Program-made: the position numbers and the translations under genes | Notes under the pieces: model-generated | The model's database searches: none | What the model was told of the DNA's origin: nothing | Seen by the model: the letters and a program-made list of their open reading frames with translations, nothing else | In this document: piece by piece, positions 18,940 to 30,339 of the stretch | Position numbering within the stretch: position 1 is the stretch's first letter | Layout of the letters: each line of letters begins with the position of its first letter | Assembly: GCF_016592435.1 (NCBI RefSeq) | Contig: NZ_AP014545.1 | Coordinates: forward strand, 1,868,693 to 1,932,692 | Direction of reading: 5' to 3' | DNA: 64,000 bases | Source: Amphritea japonica ATCC BAA-1530 | GTDB lineage: Bacteria; Pseudomonadota; Gammaproteobacteria; Pseudomonadales; Balneatricaceae

Positions 18940-19809
18940 TCAGACTGGCTTAACCTTAGGTTGCGGCTTGCCTATCATCGCTACAATACCCGCACAGCTG
19001 ACCAGCAGGATGCCGAACAGGCTGTTAAGCCCCAGTAATTCGCCCCATATCAACCAACCAAATAATGCAGCCATTGCCACCGACCCATAAGTATAAGGTG
19101 CCAGCTGACCTGCTGGTGCCATACCGTAGGCTTTGCTCAACAGAAGCTGAGCTACTGTTGAAGTCGCCGCCAGCACAACTAACCAGCCAAATTGTATTAG
19201 CGTTAAGCTGGCACCGCTTAACCAAGCCGGTATAGCGGATAAAAGTGCGGCAAAGAAAGCAAAGTAGAACACGATCAATTGCGGTGATTCAGTATCTCGC
19301 ATTCGGCGAACGGTTACTTTCGCTAGCGCACCTAGGCAAGCACCCACAAGTGCAATCAGAATGCCAATATTGACCGCTGACTCTTGAGGGTTAAGGATGA
19401 ATGCTACACCGACAAATCCCACTATTATTGCCAGCTTTACCTGTAGGTTTATCCGTTCCCTTAACCACCAAAATGCTATCAGCGGCATAAAGAACGGCGC
19501 TGTCTGTTTCAATAATGCAGCCTGAGCCAGCGGCAGGTGACCCCATGAATAGAACAGACAGGTCATTGCAGTGACACCAACTGAAGCACGCATAATGTGA
19601 AAACGTAACTTCGTGGTACGCAATGCACCAGCCCCGTTACGCATCAGCCAGGGAATAAATAGCGCTAATCCGAGAAAGTTTCGGAAAAACACAATCATTT
19701 CGGTCGGTAGCTCACCGGAAAGTTGCTTAATAACCATGCCTGAGAGCACTAGAAATATTTCGGAGACGAGTATCAGAGCGGCACCGAGCAGGAAATCATT
19801 GTTTTTCAT
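18940..19809 (-). CDS. EamA/DMT-family transporter
   Basis: About 289 residues with ten predicted hydrophobic helices and two EamA repeats (about residues 5-130 and 140-280), typical of small-metabolite exporters. The frame can be extended to a GTG at 19845, but that extension would be read through the terminator hairpin of the preceding gene and has AGGA directly against the GTG. The ATG at 19809 begins just before the first membrane helix and is preferred. The substrate is unknown. Confidence 0.85.
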   Translation of the reverse strand: MKNNDFLLGAALILVSEIFLVLSGMVIKQLSGELPTEMIVFFRNFLGLALFIPWLMRNGAGALRTTKLRFHIMRASVGVTAMTCLFYSWGHLPLAQAALLKQTAPFFMPLIAFWWLRERINLQVKLAIIVGFVGVAFILNPQESAVNIGILIALVGACLGALAKVTVRRMRDTESPQLIVFYFAFFAALLSAIPAWLSGASLTLIQFGWLVVLAATSTVAQLLLSKAYGMAPAGQLAPYTYGSVAMAALFGWLIWGELLGLNSLFGILLVSCAGIVAMIGKPQPKVKPV

Positions 19810-19811
19810 AA

Positions 19812-19839
19812 ATAGAAAAGCCCCACAAAAGCAGGGCTT
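19812..19839 (-). terminator. Terminator of the M16 protease gene
   Basis: AAGCCC/GGGCTT with a 10-base loop, followed on the minus strand by CTTTTCTATTT, sits between the protease stop and the ATG of the EamA gene. Confidence 0.65.
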
Positions 19840-19871
19840 GTTCACTCCTGAAAATAAGCAGTGAAAGATCG

Positions 19872-22781
19872 TTAAATAGCGATCACGTCAAAACTATCGT
19901 CAAGCTCTGCCGCTGCGGCAGGACCTGTGACAACGGCTACGCTGGCGTTTTCAGGGTTAAGGTATTCCTGTGCAACACGCTTAACATCAGCGACCGTGAC
20001 CTGAAGAATCCGTTGGCGGAATCCTTTTCGCTGTTCCATTGAACGGCCAAATAAAGCGCTGTGATAGGCCTGTTTAGCTTCGCCGGCGGGTGAGCCAGGT
20101 TTATCGATACTACTGACAATCCCCAGTATGGCTTCTTCCAGCTTTTGCTCATCATCCTCAGAAGACATGAGCCAGCTAAGGGCAGCATCAAAATCATTAA
20201 GGGTTTCGCTCAAACGCGGATCGCGGTACGAGAAGAACCGGAAGACAGAATCAGCTGAATCCTGTCCTGCCCCACTGCCGTAGGCACCGCCCTGCTCTCG
20301 AACCACCCGGTGAAGAAACCCATTACGAAGGTAATCACCAAGCACTGTTAGCGGAGCAGCATCCGGGTGTTCAACGGGAACCGTTGGGTAGGCTTTAGCA
20401 CAGAAATTAACCTGGGTACTGGTGGTCCAGGCTTGTTTAACACCTTGTCGTACAGGCGCTAAGTTCAGTGGCGTAAACTGACTATCATCAGGCGCCGTGT
20501 CCCACTGTTGAGCCAGACTGCTTGCCAGTACCTGCTGATGCTCTGGTTCAGCAACAATCAGAAATCGACGTGGCGCGGTTATAATTTTTTGATGGATCTG
20601 CTCTAACTGGCCAGCTAGTTTTATCAGGTTCTGTTCATCATTCAGGCTATCATCCAGCGCTTTAACTTCGCGAATACTTTGCAAGCCACGAAGATTATGC
20701 GACAACTGGGCTGCTGGAGATAACAGACTTACGGCCGCCATGATGGCCAGACTGTGTCCCTGACCTGTAACACTTTGCTCTTTGCGGGTACGCTGTTGAG
20801 ATACCAGCTCCCGAATGCGGCTGAGCTCATCGAAACGAACCGTATTCAGGGTTTTGTACATCAGTTCTGTCAGATCACACTGTTTGTTAAGCAGCGCTTT
20901 ACCTGACAGCGTCATATAGCCGGTCACCTTTTGTTCATCTTCGATATTACCGCGTACCGATGAATAGGCACTGATACTGCCACAGACCTGTGACTGCCAT
21001 GCCTGAGTGTCCTGATAACTCATTCCATTACAGCCCAGTTCTGTCATACAGTGGCTATAGAGAGGCATCAGTTTTAACTCTTCATCCGTCAGTGCTGGCA
21101 ACTCCATAATGACCTGCTGATACACTAACCCGTTAGTGCCCTGAGCATAGTAGTTATAGTTAAAATCTTTCAGAGATGCCTCAGTTCCCTGGGGTATATT
21201 CATTTCGGCTGGGACATCGGCAATAGTCACTTTGGGGAGGAGTGATTCATCATCGACCTGGCTTTGACGTGCTTCGAGGGCCTGAGCTTTATCGATAATC
21301 GCCTGAGCCTGGCTTTCATCAAGGGATTGTCTGATTTTCTCCAACGCGACCGCTTCTGCGACATCACGACGGTTTGCTAATTCTGCATCAGGTCTCAGAG
21401 TCAGCCGAACACGATGAGGGTTATCCAATAAGAGCTCGCGTACCAGCGTTGGAATAAAATCGGGCGACTGAATCTCCTCACGCATTTTTTCAAGCACCGG
21501 GTCCAGATTAAGCAATGCAACCGGATCACCGTGGTGAATAGCGGAAGAGAGCGACTTAAGGATGAGGCTCATACCATAGGGATAGCCATCACCACTGATT
21601 TCTCGCTGGCTTAATTCAAGCTGATGCAATGCTGCTTCCAGGTGAACTTGTGGTACACCGTTTTCTGCAACCTCTGTCAGTGTTGCGATCACCAACTCTT
21701 CGAACTCCGTTGCTTTTTCAGGCTCACTCCCTTCGATGCCGCACATAAAGCCCATCTCCCGGTTGGAATCTTCTAATCCGCAGAGTGGTGATGGTGACAG
21801 ACCAAGATCTGTTGACTCTAGCGCATAGCGCAGCGGTGAAGAGCTGTTATCCAACAAAACCTGAGATAACAGATGGGCTTTGAGCTGTTGTTCCAGATCG
21901 ATACTTGGCCCAAGTAACCACCCCAGTACATGATGGGTTTTGGCGCTGCTCTCCTCTTCGTCTAAAGCGTAAGCCTCTTCAACCCGAACCGGTGAGAAAT
22001 AGCGTTTCTCATCATCGACTTTAATCTCATCTTCAAGTTTTTCGAATCTAGACAGAGCTTGTTCTTCAAAGCGTTGCTGCAACTCCTCAACGGGAATGTC
22101 ACCAAATGTCATAAAGACAGCATTCGATGGATGATAGTGACTTTTATAGAACGCTATCAGCTCTTCATAACTAAGGTCTGGAATCGCTTCAGGATCCCCA
22201 CCGGAATTAAAGTGATAAGTTGTAGAGGGAAAGAGATAGCGAGTCAGGGTTTGCCATAGGGTAGACACCGGGGAGCTCATGGCGCCTTTCATCTCGTTAT
22301 ATACCACGCCTTTATAGACCAGAGGGCTGCTGGTATTACCTGCTTCACTAAACTCGACACGGTGACCTTCCTGAGCAAAATCTAAAGGGTCTAGCCGAGA
22401 GAAAAATGCTGCATCCAGATAAACATCCAGAAGATTGAAGTAATCCTTACGGTTTTGACTGGCAAATGGATAAGCGGTCCAGTCACTGCTGGTAAAAGCA
22501 TTCATAAAGGTATTCAGCGAACGTCGGGTCATCATAAAGAACGGATCCCGAACCGGAAATTTTTCACTACCACATAGCGCGGTATGCTCGAGTATATGAG
22601 CAACGCCGGTGTTATCTTCTGGGACAGTCCTAAATGCAACCAGAAATACATTCTCCTGATTATCTGCGGCAATATGGTAATGCAAAGCGCCTGTTTGGCT
22701 GTGCACGTACTCCTGCACATCGATTCCCAATGATTCAATTGTCTCAGTACGCTTAAGCTGAAAAGCCGGTTGACGGGTCAT
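19872..22781 (-). CDS. M16C-family metalloprotease, PreP-like
   Basis: A 969-residue zinc protease of the presequence-protease type, which degrades peptides inside a closed chamber. The inverted zinc motif HxxEH is at residues 62-66 (HILEH), with the third ligand expected in the YNEMKGAM region. Two homologous halves with an internal hinge account for the length. No signal peptide is seen, so it is probably cytoplasmic. The C-terminal half retains the EQGGAYGSG substrate-contact region. Transcribed alone, divergently from the phasin gene. Confidence 0.92.
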   Translation of the reverse strand: MTRQPAFQLKRTETIESLGIDVQEYVHSQTGALHYHIAADNQENVFLVAFRTVPEDNTGVAHILEHTALCGSEKFPVRDPFFMMTRRSLNTFMNAFTSSDWTAYPFASQNRKDYFNLLDVYLDAAFFSRLDPLDFAQEGHRVEFSEAGNTSSPLVYKGVVYNEMKGAMSSPVSTLWQTLTRYLFPSTTYHFNSGGDPEAIPDLSYEELIAFYKSHYHPSNAVFMTFGDIPVEELQQRFEEQALSRFEKLEDEIKVDDEKRYFSPVRVEEAYALDEEESSAKTHHVLGWLLGPSIDLEQQLKAHLLSQVLLDNSSSPLRYALESTDLGLSPSPLCGLEDSNREMGFMCGIEGSEPEKATEFEELVIATLTEVAENGVPQVHLEAALHQLELSQREISGDGYPYGMSLILKSLSSAIHHGDPVALLNLDPVLEKMREEIQSPDFIPTLVRELLLDNPHRVRLTLRPDAELANRRDVAEAVALEKIRQSLDESQAQAIIDKAQALEARQSQVDDESLLPKVTIADVPAEMNIPQGTEASLKDFNYNYYAQGTNGLVYQQVIMELPALTDEELKLMPLYSHCMTELGCNGMSYQDTQAWQSQVCGSISAYSSVRGNIEDEQKVTGYMTLSGKALLNKQCDLTELMYKTLNTVRFDELSRIRELVSQQRTRKEQSVTGQGHSLAIMAAVSLLSPAAQLSHNLRGLQSIREVKALDDSLNDEQNLIKLAGQLEQIHQKIITAPRRFLIVAEPEHQQVLASSLAQQWDTAPDDSQFTPLNLAPVRQGVKQAWTTSTQVNFCAKAYPTVPVEHPDAAPLTVLGDYLRNGFLHRVVREQGGAYGSGAGQDSADSVFRFFSYRDPRLSETLNDFDAALSWLMSSEDDEQKLEEAILGIVSSIDKPGSPAGEAKQAYHSALFGRSMEQRKGFRQRILQVTVADVKRVAQEYLNPENASVAVVTGPAAAAELDDSFDVIAI

Positions 22782-23056
22782 GTAGTTATCCAGTGTCTAT
22801 AATGTCTTAGCGATCTATCCGTTGTGAGCATTGTAACCAAATATGCCAGTTTTGGCCCGTGTCGTGAAAAGTATATTCATATCCCTTTGAGACCGGATAT
22901 ATGCTGCATTTTAATTACTTTGTTTAACAACAAAACAGTCTTACAAGTGCAACGCAGAGCTTTTTCTACTGATGTCATCATTTGTTCATGAATAGTCATT
23001 AGGTTACTCAGCAGAATAGCATCGACTATTTAGCCAAGCGGCGACCGATTCGCCTC
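22782..23056. other. Divergent intergenic region, protease/phasin
   Basis: About 275 bp (380 bp including the phasin promoter and leader) without a gene. It holds the protease promoter region and TGC-rich repeats: TGCAACGCA at 22948-22956 recurs at 23122-23130 next to the phasin start site. Confidence 0.45.
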
Positions 23057-23073
23057 TTGTTGCAGTGCAACAA
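23057..23073. promoter_or_regulatory. Candidate PhaR-type operator of the phasin gene
   Basis: TTGTTGCA-G-TGCAACAA is a perfect 8-1-8 palindrome 5 bases upstream of the phasin -35 box. A second, shorter palindrome TTGC-T-GCAA (23118-23126) lies at the expected start of transcription. PhaR repressors of polyhydroxyalkanoate genes are known to bind TGC-rich dyads and release them when granules appear; the link here is an inference. Confidence 0.5.
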
Positions 23074-23078
23074 AATAA

Positions 23079-23107
23079 TTGACTTTATTATGTACGATCA
23101 ATATAGT
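23079..23107 (+). promoter_or_regulatory. Sigma-70 promoter of the phasin gene
   Basis: TTGACT and TATAGT are separated by exactly 17 bases, one of the best promoter matches in the window. Its position also shows that the coding frame does not start as far upstream as 23079. Confidence 0.75.
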
Positions 23108-23165
23108 ATGTAAAAATTTGCTGCAACGCACAAAGACTAAACTCTTGCGACCACAGGTGACAAAC

Positions 23166-23852
23166 ATGTACGAAGATATGATGAAGGATGTTCAGGAGAA
23201 CATGAAGCCAGTTGTTGAATTGGCTGAAATCAACAAGAAAGCAGCAGAGAAGCTGATCGAGCTGCAGTCTGGTTATGTTTCCGACTTTGTAAATGCCACC
23301 ATGGCTCAGATGCAGGCCCTTTCTTCTATCAAAGATCCTAAAGAAGCGATTGAGCTGCAAGTTGAGTACGTAAAACAGCTTGAGAACAAACTGACCAGTG
23401 TTGCAGAAGAAGAGATGGCTGCATTAAGCTCTGCTAAAGAAGAGCTGACCGCAATTATCGGCAAAAGCTTTGAAGGTCTAGGCCTTAAAGATATGAACTA
23501 CTTTGAAGACCTGAGCAAGTTCATGACACCGGCAGCTGAAGCAAAGCCAGCGACTAAAGCTAAACCTGCAGCAGCACCAGCTAAAAAAGCAGCACCGGCT
23601 AAGAAAGCAGCACCTGCTGCTAAAAAAGCGGCTGCGCCAGCGGCTAAAAAAGCAGCACCTGCTGCTAAAGCTGCAGCACCTAAGCCAGCTGCAAAAAAAG
23701 CAGCAGCGCCAGCGGCTAAAAAGCCAGCCCCTGCTGCTAAAGCTGCGGCACCTAAGCCAGTTGCAAAAAAAGCAGCAGCGCCTAAAGCTGAAGCACCTAA
23801 AAAGGCAGCAGCACCAGCTAAGCCTGCAGCAGTAAAAACTGAAGCTAAGTAA
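23166..23852 (+). CDS. PhaF-like phasin with Lys/Ala/Pro-rich tail
   Basis: A 228-residue polyhydroxyalkanoate granule-associated protein. Residues 1-120 form a phasin domain of amphipathic helices. From about residue 122 to the end the chain is almost only Ala, Lys and Pro in KKAAP/AAKKAA repeats, like the histone H1-like tail of Pseudomonas PhaF, which binds DNA and helps distribute granules. Start: ATG at 23166 behind CAGGTGA; an upstream in-frame start would lie on the -35 box. Strong promoter and terminator suggest high expression. No PHA synthase gene is in the window. Confidence 0.88.
   Translation: MYEDMMKDVQENMKPVVELAEINKKAAEKLIELQSGYVSDFVNATMAQMQALSSIKDPKEAIELQVEYVKQLENKLTSVAEEEMAALSSAKEELTAIIGKSFEGLGLKDMNYFEDLSKFMTPAAEAKPATKAKPAAAPAKKAAPAKKAAPAAKKAAAPAAKKAAPAAKAAAPKPAAKKAAAPAAKKPAPAAKAAAPKPVAKKAAAPKAEAPKKAAAPAKPAAVKTEAK
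23580..23835 (+). repeat. Low-complexity Ala/Lys/Pro codon repeats in the phasin gene
   Basis: Imperfect tandem units built from GCTAAAAAAGCAGCACCT-like blocks encode the basic tail. Such tracts vary in length through slippage, so copy number may differ between strains. Confidence 0.8.
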
Positions 23853-23868
23853 ACATATCTTTCTTAGT

Positions 23869-23898
23869 AAAAAACGGAGCCTGTTGGCTCCGTTTTTT
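23869..23898 (+). terminator. Intrinsic terminator of the phasin gene
   Basis: AAAAAACGGAGCC-TGTT-GGCTCCGTTTTTT is a 13-bp perfect stem with T-run. It may also serve the convergent hydroxylase gene. Confidence 0.9.
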
Positions 23899-23927
23899 GT
23901 TTGCTCAGATTGCGTTGGTTTAAACCG

Positions 23928-25148
23928 TTAACGCTTTTCGCTTCGAGCAAGCGCAGGCAATCGCCCTTCCAGCCCCATGGCAAAACGCATAACTCTGTTT
24001 TTAGCCGGTGTTAGTCTCTCTGCTGCGCCGAGTCCCAGGTTACGCAACAGCTTCAGCGGTAACAGGTCGTTTGAAAAGATACGATAAAAACCGTCCATTA
24101 ACTGCATCATCATCAAGTTGTGTTTACGGCGCTGTTGTTCGTATTGCTTCAGTAGCCTCAAGTCACTGATATCTATACCTTGTTTATGCCCTTCCAAAAC
24201 TGTTTCGGCCAGTGCTGCAGCATCCAGTAAGCCAATATTAACGCCCTGACCCGCTAAAGGATTAATCATGTGGGCTGAATCACCTGCCAGAGCGACCCCC
24301 TCTTTGACATACGCCTGAGCATGCTGCCGTCTTAACGGGAATGCACCGCGAGATAAAAGAGATTCAATCGAACCAAGACGAGCCGGAAAGGTGTCTGCCA
24401 GCTCGCGGGTGAAATCAGCAGCATCGAGCTGTAAGAGTCGTTTTACTTCTGCGGGACGGTTGTACCAAACTAATGATGCCCGGTTACCAGACAGTGGCAG
24501 AAAGGCTAGCGGGCCGTTCGGGGTAAACTGCTGCCAGGTGATGTCTTGCTGGGGCAGCTCAGTTACAACCGACGCAACTAACGCTTGTTGATCATAATCC
24601 CAACTATGAACGCCAATACCTGCCGCGGCTCTGACTTTTGATGAGCCGCCATCGGCAGCCACCAATAATTTTCCAATCAACTCCCTCCCATCAGCCAGTT
24701 GCACCAGGCTGCAGCCGGGGGAATAATCGATAGAAACAGTATTAGCCGGGCAGATCAGCTCAATATTATCGAACTGTTTTAGCTTTTCTAACAATGCTAA
24801 CTGGATAACTCTGTTTTCAACAATGAAACCCAGATGGTCAGCACCAATATCATCACTAATAAATTCTGTCGAAGCTTGCTCTTCGTTACTTTCCCATATC
24901 TTCATGCGCCGGTAGGGGCAACTTCGTCGAGCAAGAATACCTTCCCAGACATCAAGATTTTTTAAAATCTGTTCCGAGGCAATACTCAGGGCAGACACTC
25001 TTAGATCATGTTCTGATTCCGGCTGATACTCACCAGGATACTGTTGCTCGACTACGGCTACTTTCAGGTCTGTATTACCTAAGGCTACAGCGATGGTAGC
25101 ACCGACCATACCTCCTCCGACAATTAACAGATCATAGCGATTTTTCAT
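23928..25148 (-). CDS. UbiH/UbiF/COQ6-family FAD monooxygenase, UbiF-like
   Basis: A 406-residue flavoprotein hydroxylase expected to act in ubiquinone ring hydroxylation at the membrane. It has the N-terminal FAD fold with IVGGGMVGAT, the middle DG motif (LLVAADGGSSKVR), and the second FAD motif GDSAHMINPLAGQGVNIG. Wording such as CPYRRMKIWE, WQQFTPNGPLAFLPL and SLVWYN is closest to E. coli UbiF among family members I know, so C6 hydroxylation is likely, but UbiH, UbiI or UbiM-type positions cannot be excluded. It stands apart from other ubi genes here. Confidence 0.87.
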   Translation of the reverse strand: MKNRYDLLIVGGGMVGATIAVALGNTDLKVAVVEQQYPGEYQPESEHDLRVSALSIASEQILKNLDVWEGILARRSCPYRRMKIWESNEEQASTEFISDDIGADHLGFIVENRVIQLALLEKLKQFDNIELICPANTVSIDYSPGCSLVQLADGRELIGKLLVAADGGSSKVRAAAGIGVHSWDYDQQALVASVVTELPQQDITWQQFTPNGPLAFLPLSGNRASLVWYNRPAEVKRLLQLDAADFTRELADTFPARLGSIESLLSRGAFPLRRQHAQAYVKEGVALAGDSAHMINPLAGQGVNIGLLDAAALAETVLEGHKQGIDISDLRLLKQYEQQRRKHNLMMMQLMDGFYRIFSNDLLPLKLLRNLGLGAAERLTPAKNRVMRFAMGLEGRLPALARSEKR

Positions 25149-25361
25149 TTTTGCTCCGCAGCAGATTTATAACTTTCGTTAACCGTTTGAGATTGTACCT
25201 TTGCCCCTGTGCTTTCTGAAGCTGTTTCGCTAAGGTGAAGAAATAAGCCTAAAACGGGACATCAAACCATGCAAGATCTGGTATTCTATGGTAATTGTAA
25301 ATACACAGGGTGTGGGGTTTGCTGTACTCGCTGAATACAACCAATCATTAGGCATGGTCAA

Positions 25362-26603
25362 TTGAATTCAGAACAACAAATGGAAGTATCGTCCGAAGAC
25401 AGTAGCGGCTTGATTGTGCGACAGCCAATCTTCAATGAACAGTTAAAGATTGTCTCTTACCAACTCCGCTACGAAGATAGCCTGGAGCCTGGGAACGCAA
25501 TTCTTTCTGACGGCCCTTCTACCGCAACTATTCTACTCAGTACTTATGCCAGCCTTAGTCAGGATGGCAGTATTCGTAAAGTCCCTCTGTTTCTCCCGTT
25601 TTCAGCAGAACTCTTAACCGAAACCGAGCTTCCGCAGCTGCCCAAGAAGAGGATGCTGATAGAGCTTCCTCCATCTACAAAAGTTACCCGCGGGTTATTA
25701 TTCAGTTTGTCCTCCTTACGCCAGCAAGGCTATCGTATTGTATTGGACGGTTTTGCCTTACAGAAAGAGCTATTTCCGCTGCTTCGCTTTGCCAGTATCA
25801 TTAAAGTTGATATGGCACGAATCCCCCGCAGTAAGCTGCTTGGAATGCTCAAGGTTTTAGTTAAATTAAAAGGCACGCTGCTGGCTCAAAACATACCTGA
25901 TTTCAAAACATTACAACTCTGTAAAAGCGCAGGCTTCAAACTGTTTCAGGGTGGTTTTATCAGTAAGCCAGTCGTTATTGAAAAAGACACTATATCAACT
26001 AAAAGTGCGGCACTTCTCCAGCTGGTTCAGGCATTACAGCAACCAGATATCACCGCTAAACAGATCGAAGGGCTGGTTATTCTTGATCCTATTCTGAGCT
26101 TTAAGATGCTTAGAGTTATTAACTCAGCCGCTTATAATCTGGAAACCAAGATTGAATCCTTACAGCAGGCGATTGTTATGCTGGGGCTCGATCAGATCAG
26201 AAGCTGGGCGATGATTATTATGCTCAGCAACCAGGACGGCAAACCAGAAGAATGGTCACGTAATCTGATCGCCAGGGCACGTATGTGTGAGCTACTGGCG
26301 GAACTTACCCGTGTTGCTAAACCTGAGACCGCTTTTCTGGCTGGTATGCTTTCTCAGCTCGATCTGCTGCTGGAGACGCGACTCGATGTTATTTTGGATC
26401 AGATATCAGTTGATGATGAAGTGAAAGAAGCGGTTCTGAATCATCATGGCCCGATAGGCCAGTTGCTGCATGCGGTGATCAGTTTTGAAAATGGAGAATG
26501 GAGTGTCGTTAAGCGAAGCGGTATTCCGATGATGCTCTTTAAACCGGCCTACCGTCACAGTATTAACTGGACTGAAAGCTCGATGCAGGCGATGCATCAG
26601 TAA
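25362..26603 (+). CDS. EAL-like/HDOD signalling protein (YuxH type)
   Basis: A 413-residue protein with an N-terminal degenerate EAL-like domain (about residues 15-205) and a C-terminal HDOD domain (about 210-400). The catalytic EAL, DDFGTG and related motifs are absent or altered, so phosphodiesterase activity is unlikely; the KVDMARIP and GFKLFQGGFISKP stretches show the fold. Such proteins act as c-di-GMP-linked or general signalling adaptors. The frame opens at a TTG behind TTAGG; an ATG at 25380 without a clear binding site is the alternative. Confidence 0.85.
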   Translation: MNSEQQMEVSSEDSSGLIVRQPIFNEQLKIVSYQLRYEDSLEPGNAILSDGPSTATILLSTYASLSQDGSIRKVPLFLPFSAELLTETELPQLPKKRMLIELPPSTKVTRGLLFSLSSLRQQGYRIVLDGFALQKELFPLLRFASIIKVDMARIPRSKLLGMLKVLVKLKGTLLAQNIPDFKTLQLCKSAGFKLFQGGFISKPVVIEKDTISTKSAALLQLVQALQQPDITAKQIEGLVILDPILSFKMLRVINSAAYNLETKIESLQQAIVMLGLDQIRSWAMIIMLSNQDGKPEEWSRNLIARARMCELLAELTRVAKPETAFLAGMLSQLDLLLETRLDVILDQISVDDEVKEAVLNHHGPIGQLLHAVISFENGEWSVVKRSGIPMMLFKPAYRHSINWTESSMQAMHQ

Positions 26604-26617
26604 TTCAGGTTTCAGTA

Positions 26618-26648
26618 ACAAAAAAAGCGCTCCAGGCGCTTTTTTTGT
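26618..26648. terminator. Bidirectional terminator between the EAL/HDOD gene and serS
   Basis: ACAAAAAAAGCGC-TCCAG-GCGCTTTTTTTGT has T-runs on both strands and sits between two convergent genes. Confidence 0.88.
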
Positions 26649-26668
26649 TTCAACTTAACCAGAGCAAA

Positions 26669-28337
<1,669 letters not shown>

Positions 28338-28340
28338 GAG

Positions 28341-29684
28341 CTAGTCCTTATATCGTTGATTATGACTGGATTGATCCAGTGTCTTCAGGTGCTTTAGTTT
28401 TTCACCTATACGAATTTCTAAGCCCCGGGGTTCGGGCTGATAATACTGACGGTCAGCAATATCTTCAGGCAAATAAGCTTCCCCTGCTGCATAGGCATCA
28501 GGTTCATCGTGAGCATAGCGATATTCTGCCCCATAGCCTAAATCTTTCATAAGATTGGTCGGTGCATTCCGCAGGTGCTCTGGCACTTCATAACCAGGGT
28601 CGTTGCGGACATCGGACATCGCTTGATTAAAAGCGCGATAAACCGCATTACTCTTAGGCGCGCTGGCACAATAAATAGCTGCCTGAGCGATCGCCCGTTC
28701 GCCTTCCGCAGGCCCTACCCGCTCGAAGGCATCCCAGGCTGACAACGCAACCTGCATCGCTCTGGGGTCAGCGTTACCAATATCTTCAGATGCAATTGCC
28801 ACCAAGCGACGGGCAATATACAGGGGATCGCAACCTCCATCCAACATCCGGCAGTACCAATATAACGCACCATCGGGAGACGAGCCCCGGACTGATTTAT
28901 GAAAGGCTGAGATCATATCGTAAAACAAATCACCCTGTTTATCGTAGCGTCGGGCACTGGACTTGAGTACTTCTTCAATTATTTGCGGCCCAATTGTATA
29001 GGCGGAACCATCAAAGTCTGCCAGATCCGCCGCAATTTCCAGCAAATTCAATCCTCGGCGACCATCCCCATCAGCAGCTGAAGCCAGCTTCTCCAGTGCG
29101 CCATCTTCAAATACCAGAGGTTGCTGAGTAACACCGTGCTCTTGGTCATTCAATGCACGCTGCAGTAGAGATTGAATATCGGCCAGATCCAGGCTGCGTA
29201 ACAGATAGACACGTGCACGGGACAGTAGCGCGTTGTTCAGCTCGAAAGAGGGATTTTCCGTTGTTGCCCCGACAAACAAAAAAGTACCATCTTCGATAAA
29301 AGGTAGAAACGCATCCTGCTGTGATTTATTAAAGCGATGTACTTCATCGACAAAAAGAATAGTTTGCCGGCCTGACTGGGCTTTGACTTGTTGCGCCTGA
29401 TCGACAGCAGCACGGATATCCTTAACGCCGGATAGCACCGCCGATAAGATGATAAAGTGAGCATCAACCTGGTGTGCCAGCAAGCGAGCCAGCGTGGTCT
29501 TGCCTACTCCGGGAGGGCCCCAGAGTATCATAGAATGAACCGTCCCCTGCTCCAGTGCTTTCCGTAACGGCTTATCAAGCCCCAGCAAATGTTGCTGACC
29601 ACAATATTCTTCCAGAGTGCGAGGCCGCATCCGTGCGGCCAGAGGCTCATAGCCAGGCTGCAGATCATCAAACAGATCAGCCAT
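28341..29684 (-). CDS. rarA: Replication-associated recombination protein A
   Basis: An AAA+ ATPase of 447 residues, the MgsA/WRNIP1 family, which acts at stalled replication forks. The Walker A motif GPPGVGKTT is near residue 56, Walker B is [10 protein letters not shown], and sensor 1 is [10 protein letters not shown]. The C-terminal MgsA domain contains [10 protein letters not shown] and RDPGY-like segments. Its ATG shares a base with the lolA stop (TGATG), so translation is coupled. Confidence 0.96.
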   Translation of the reverse strand: MADLFDDLQPGYEPLAARMRPRTLEEYCGQQHLLGLDKPLRKALEQGTVHSMILWGPPGVGKTTLARLLAHQVDAHFIILSAVLSGVKDIRAAVDQAQQVKAQSGRQTILFVDEVHRFNKSQQDAFLPFIEDGTFLFVGATTENPSFELNNALLSRARVYLLRSLDLADIQSLLQRALNDQEHGVTQQPLVFEDGALEKLASAADGDGRRGLNLLEIAADLADFDGSAYTIGPQIIEEVLKSSARRYDKQGDLFYDMISAFHKSVRGSSPDGALYWYCRMLDGGCDPLYIARRLVAIASEDIGNADPRAMQVALSAWDAFERVGPAEGERAIAQAAIYCASAPKSNAVYRAFNQAMSDVRNDPGYEVPEHLRNAPTNLMKDLGYGAEYRYAHDEPDAYAAGEAYLPEDIADRQYYQPEPRGLEIRIGEKLKHLKTLDQSSHNQRYKD

Positions 29685-30337
29685 CAGTCGGCACTCTCCG
29701 CTTGATTTTCGACTATAACATCGGTCCCTTCCGGTGGTTCAAAATTAAATGCATCATCTGAAAAAACAGGATTAATAATCTGATTTTCAAACAGTATTGA
29801 CGTCCTTTGCCCCAGAGAATCACCCATCTGAAGTTCTTTGATCAGCCCATCGGTGAAGAGCAATCGAATGCGAGTAAACACACTCGCTTCATCAATCGGT
29901 AGAAGCTCGAATAGCTGGTTATTATCCTTCTCTTGTAACAAACGAATTTTATACTCTGCCTGTAGCTCATCGATCTGTCCGTTGAGAATCAGTGCCGGTA
30001 TCCCGGTATCCTTTCCTGATACCTGACGACGCGTAGCCTGTTCCAGGTCCGGATCATAGATCCACAGAGTTTCACCATCGCTTACCAGCGTTTGAGGAAA
30101 GGGCTCGAGCGCTGTCCAGCTAAAACGATTGGGTTTAGCCAGTAATAAGGTTCCACGGGATTCCTCCATGCGCCGGGAATCTTCACTGCCGGATACCTGA
30201 TTAAAATCCGCACTAAAACTTTCAAAACCCGCGAGCAAGCTGTTGAGCTGGGCCCCCGCATTCTCCTGGATATCCGCGACCGCTGATAAACTAAGGGTAC
30301 AACCCAGCAGTACTGCCGTTAATGTCTTTAATATCAT
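29684..30337 (-). CDS. lolA: Outer-membrane lipoprotein carrier protein
   Basis: Periplasmic shuttle that takes lipoproteins from LolCDE to LolB. It has 217 residues with a signal peptide (probable cleavage after AVA, Ala21). The mature part shows the family's [20 protein letters not shown] and PNRFSW stretch and [15 protein letters not shown]. It starts 2 bases after ftsK and overlaps rarA by one base, so ftsK-lolA-rarA form one operon, as in many gammaproteobacteria. Confidence 0.95.
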   Translation of the reverse strand: MILKTLTAVLLGCTLSLSAVADIQENAGAQLNSLLAGFESFSADFNQVSGSEDSRRMEESRGTLLLAKPNRFSWTALEPFPQTLVSDGETLWIYDPDLEQATRRQVSGKDTGIPALILNGQIDELQAEYKIRLLQEKDNNQLFELLPIDEASVFTRIRLLFTDGLIKELQMGDSLGQRTSILFENQIINPVFSDDAFNFEPPEGTDVIVENQAESAD

Positions 30338-30339
30338 CT

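Noticed and set aside
19810-19845. GTG start for the EamA transporter
   Set aside because: It would place the upstream gene's terminator hairpin in the coding region and has AGGA with no spacing.
23580-23835. Tandem repeats that could suggest a CRISPR or satellite array
   Set aside because: They are in frame, encode Ala/Lys/Pro and have no spacers.
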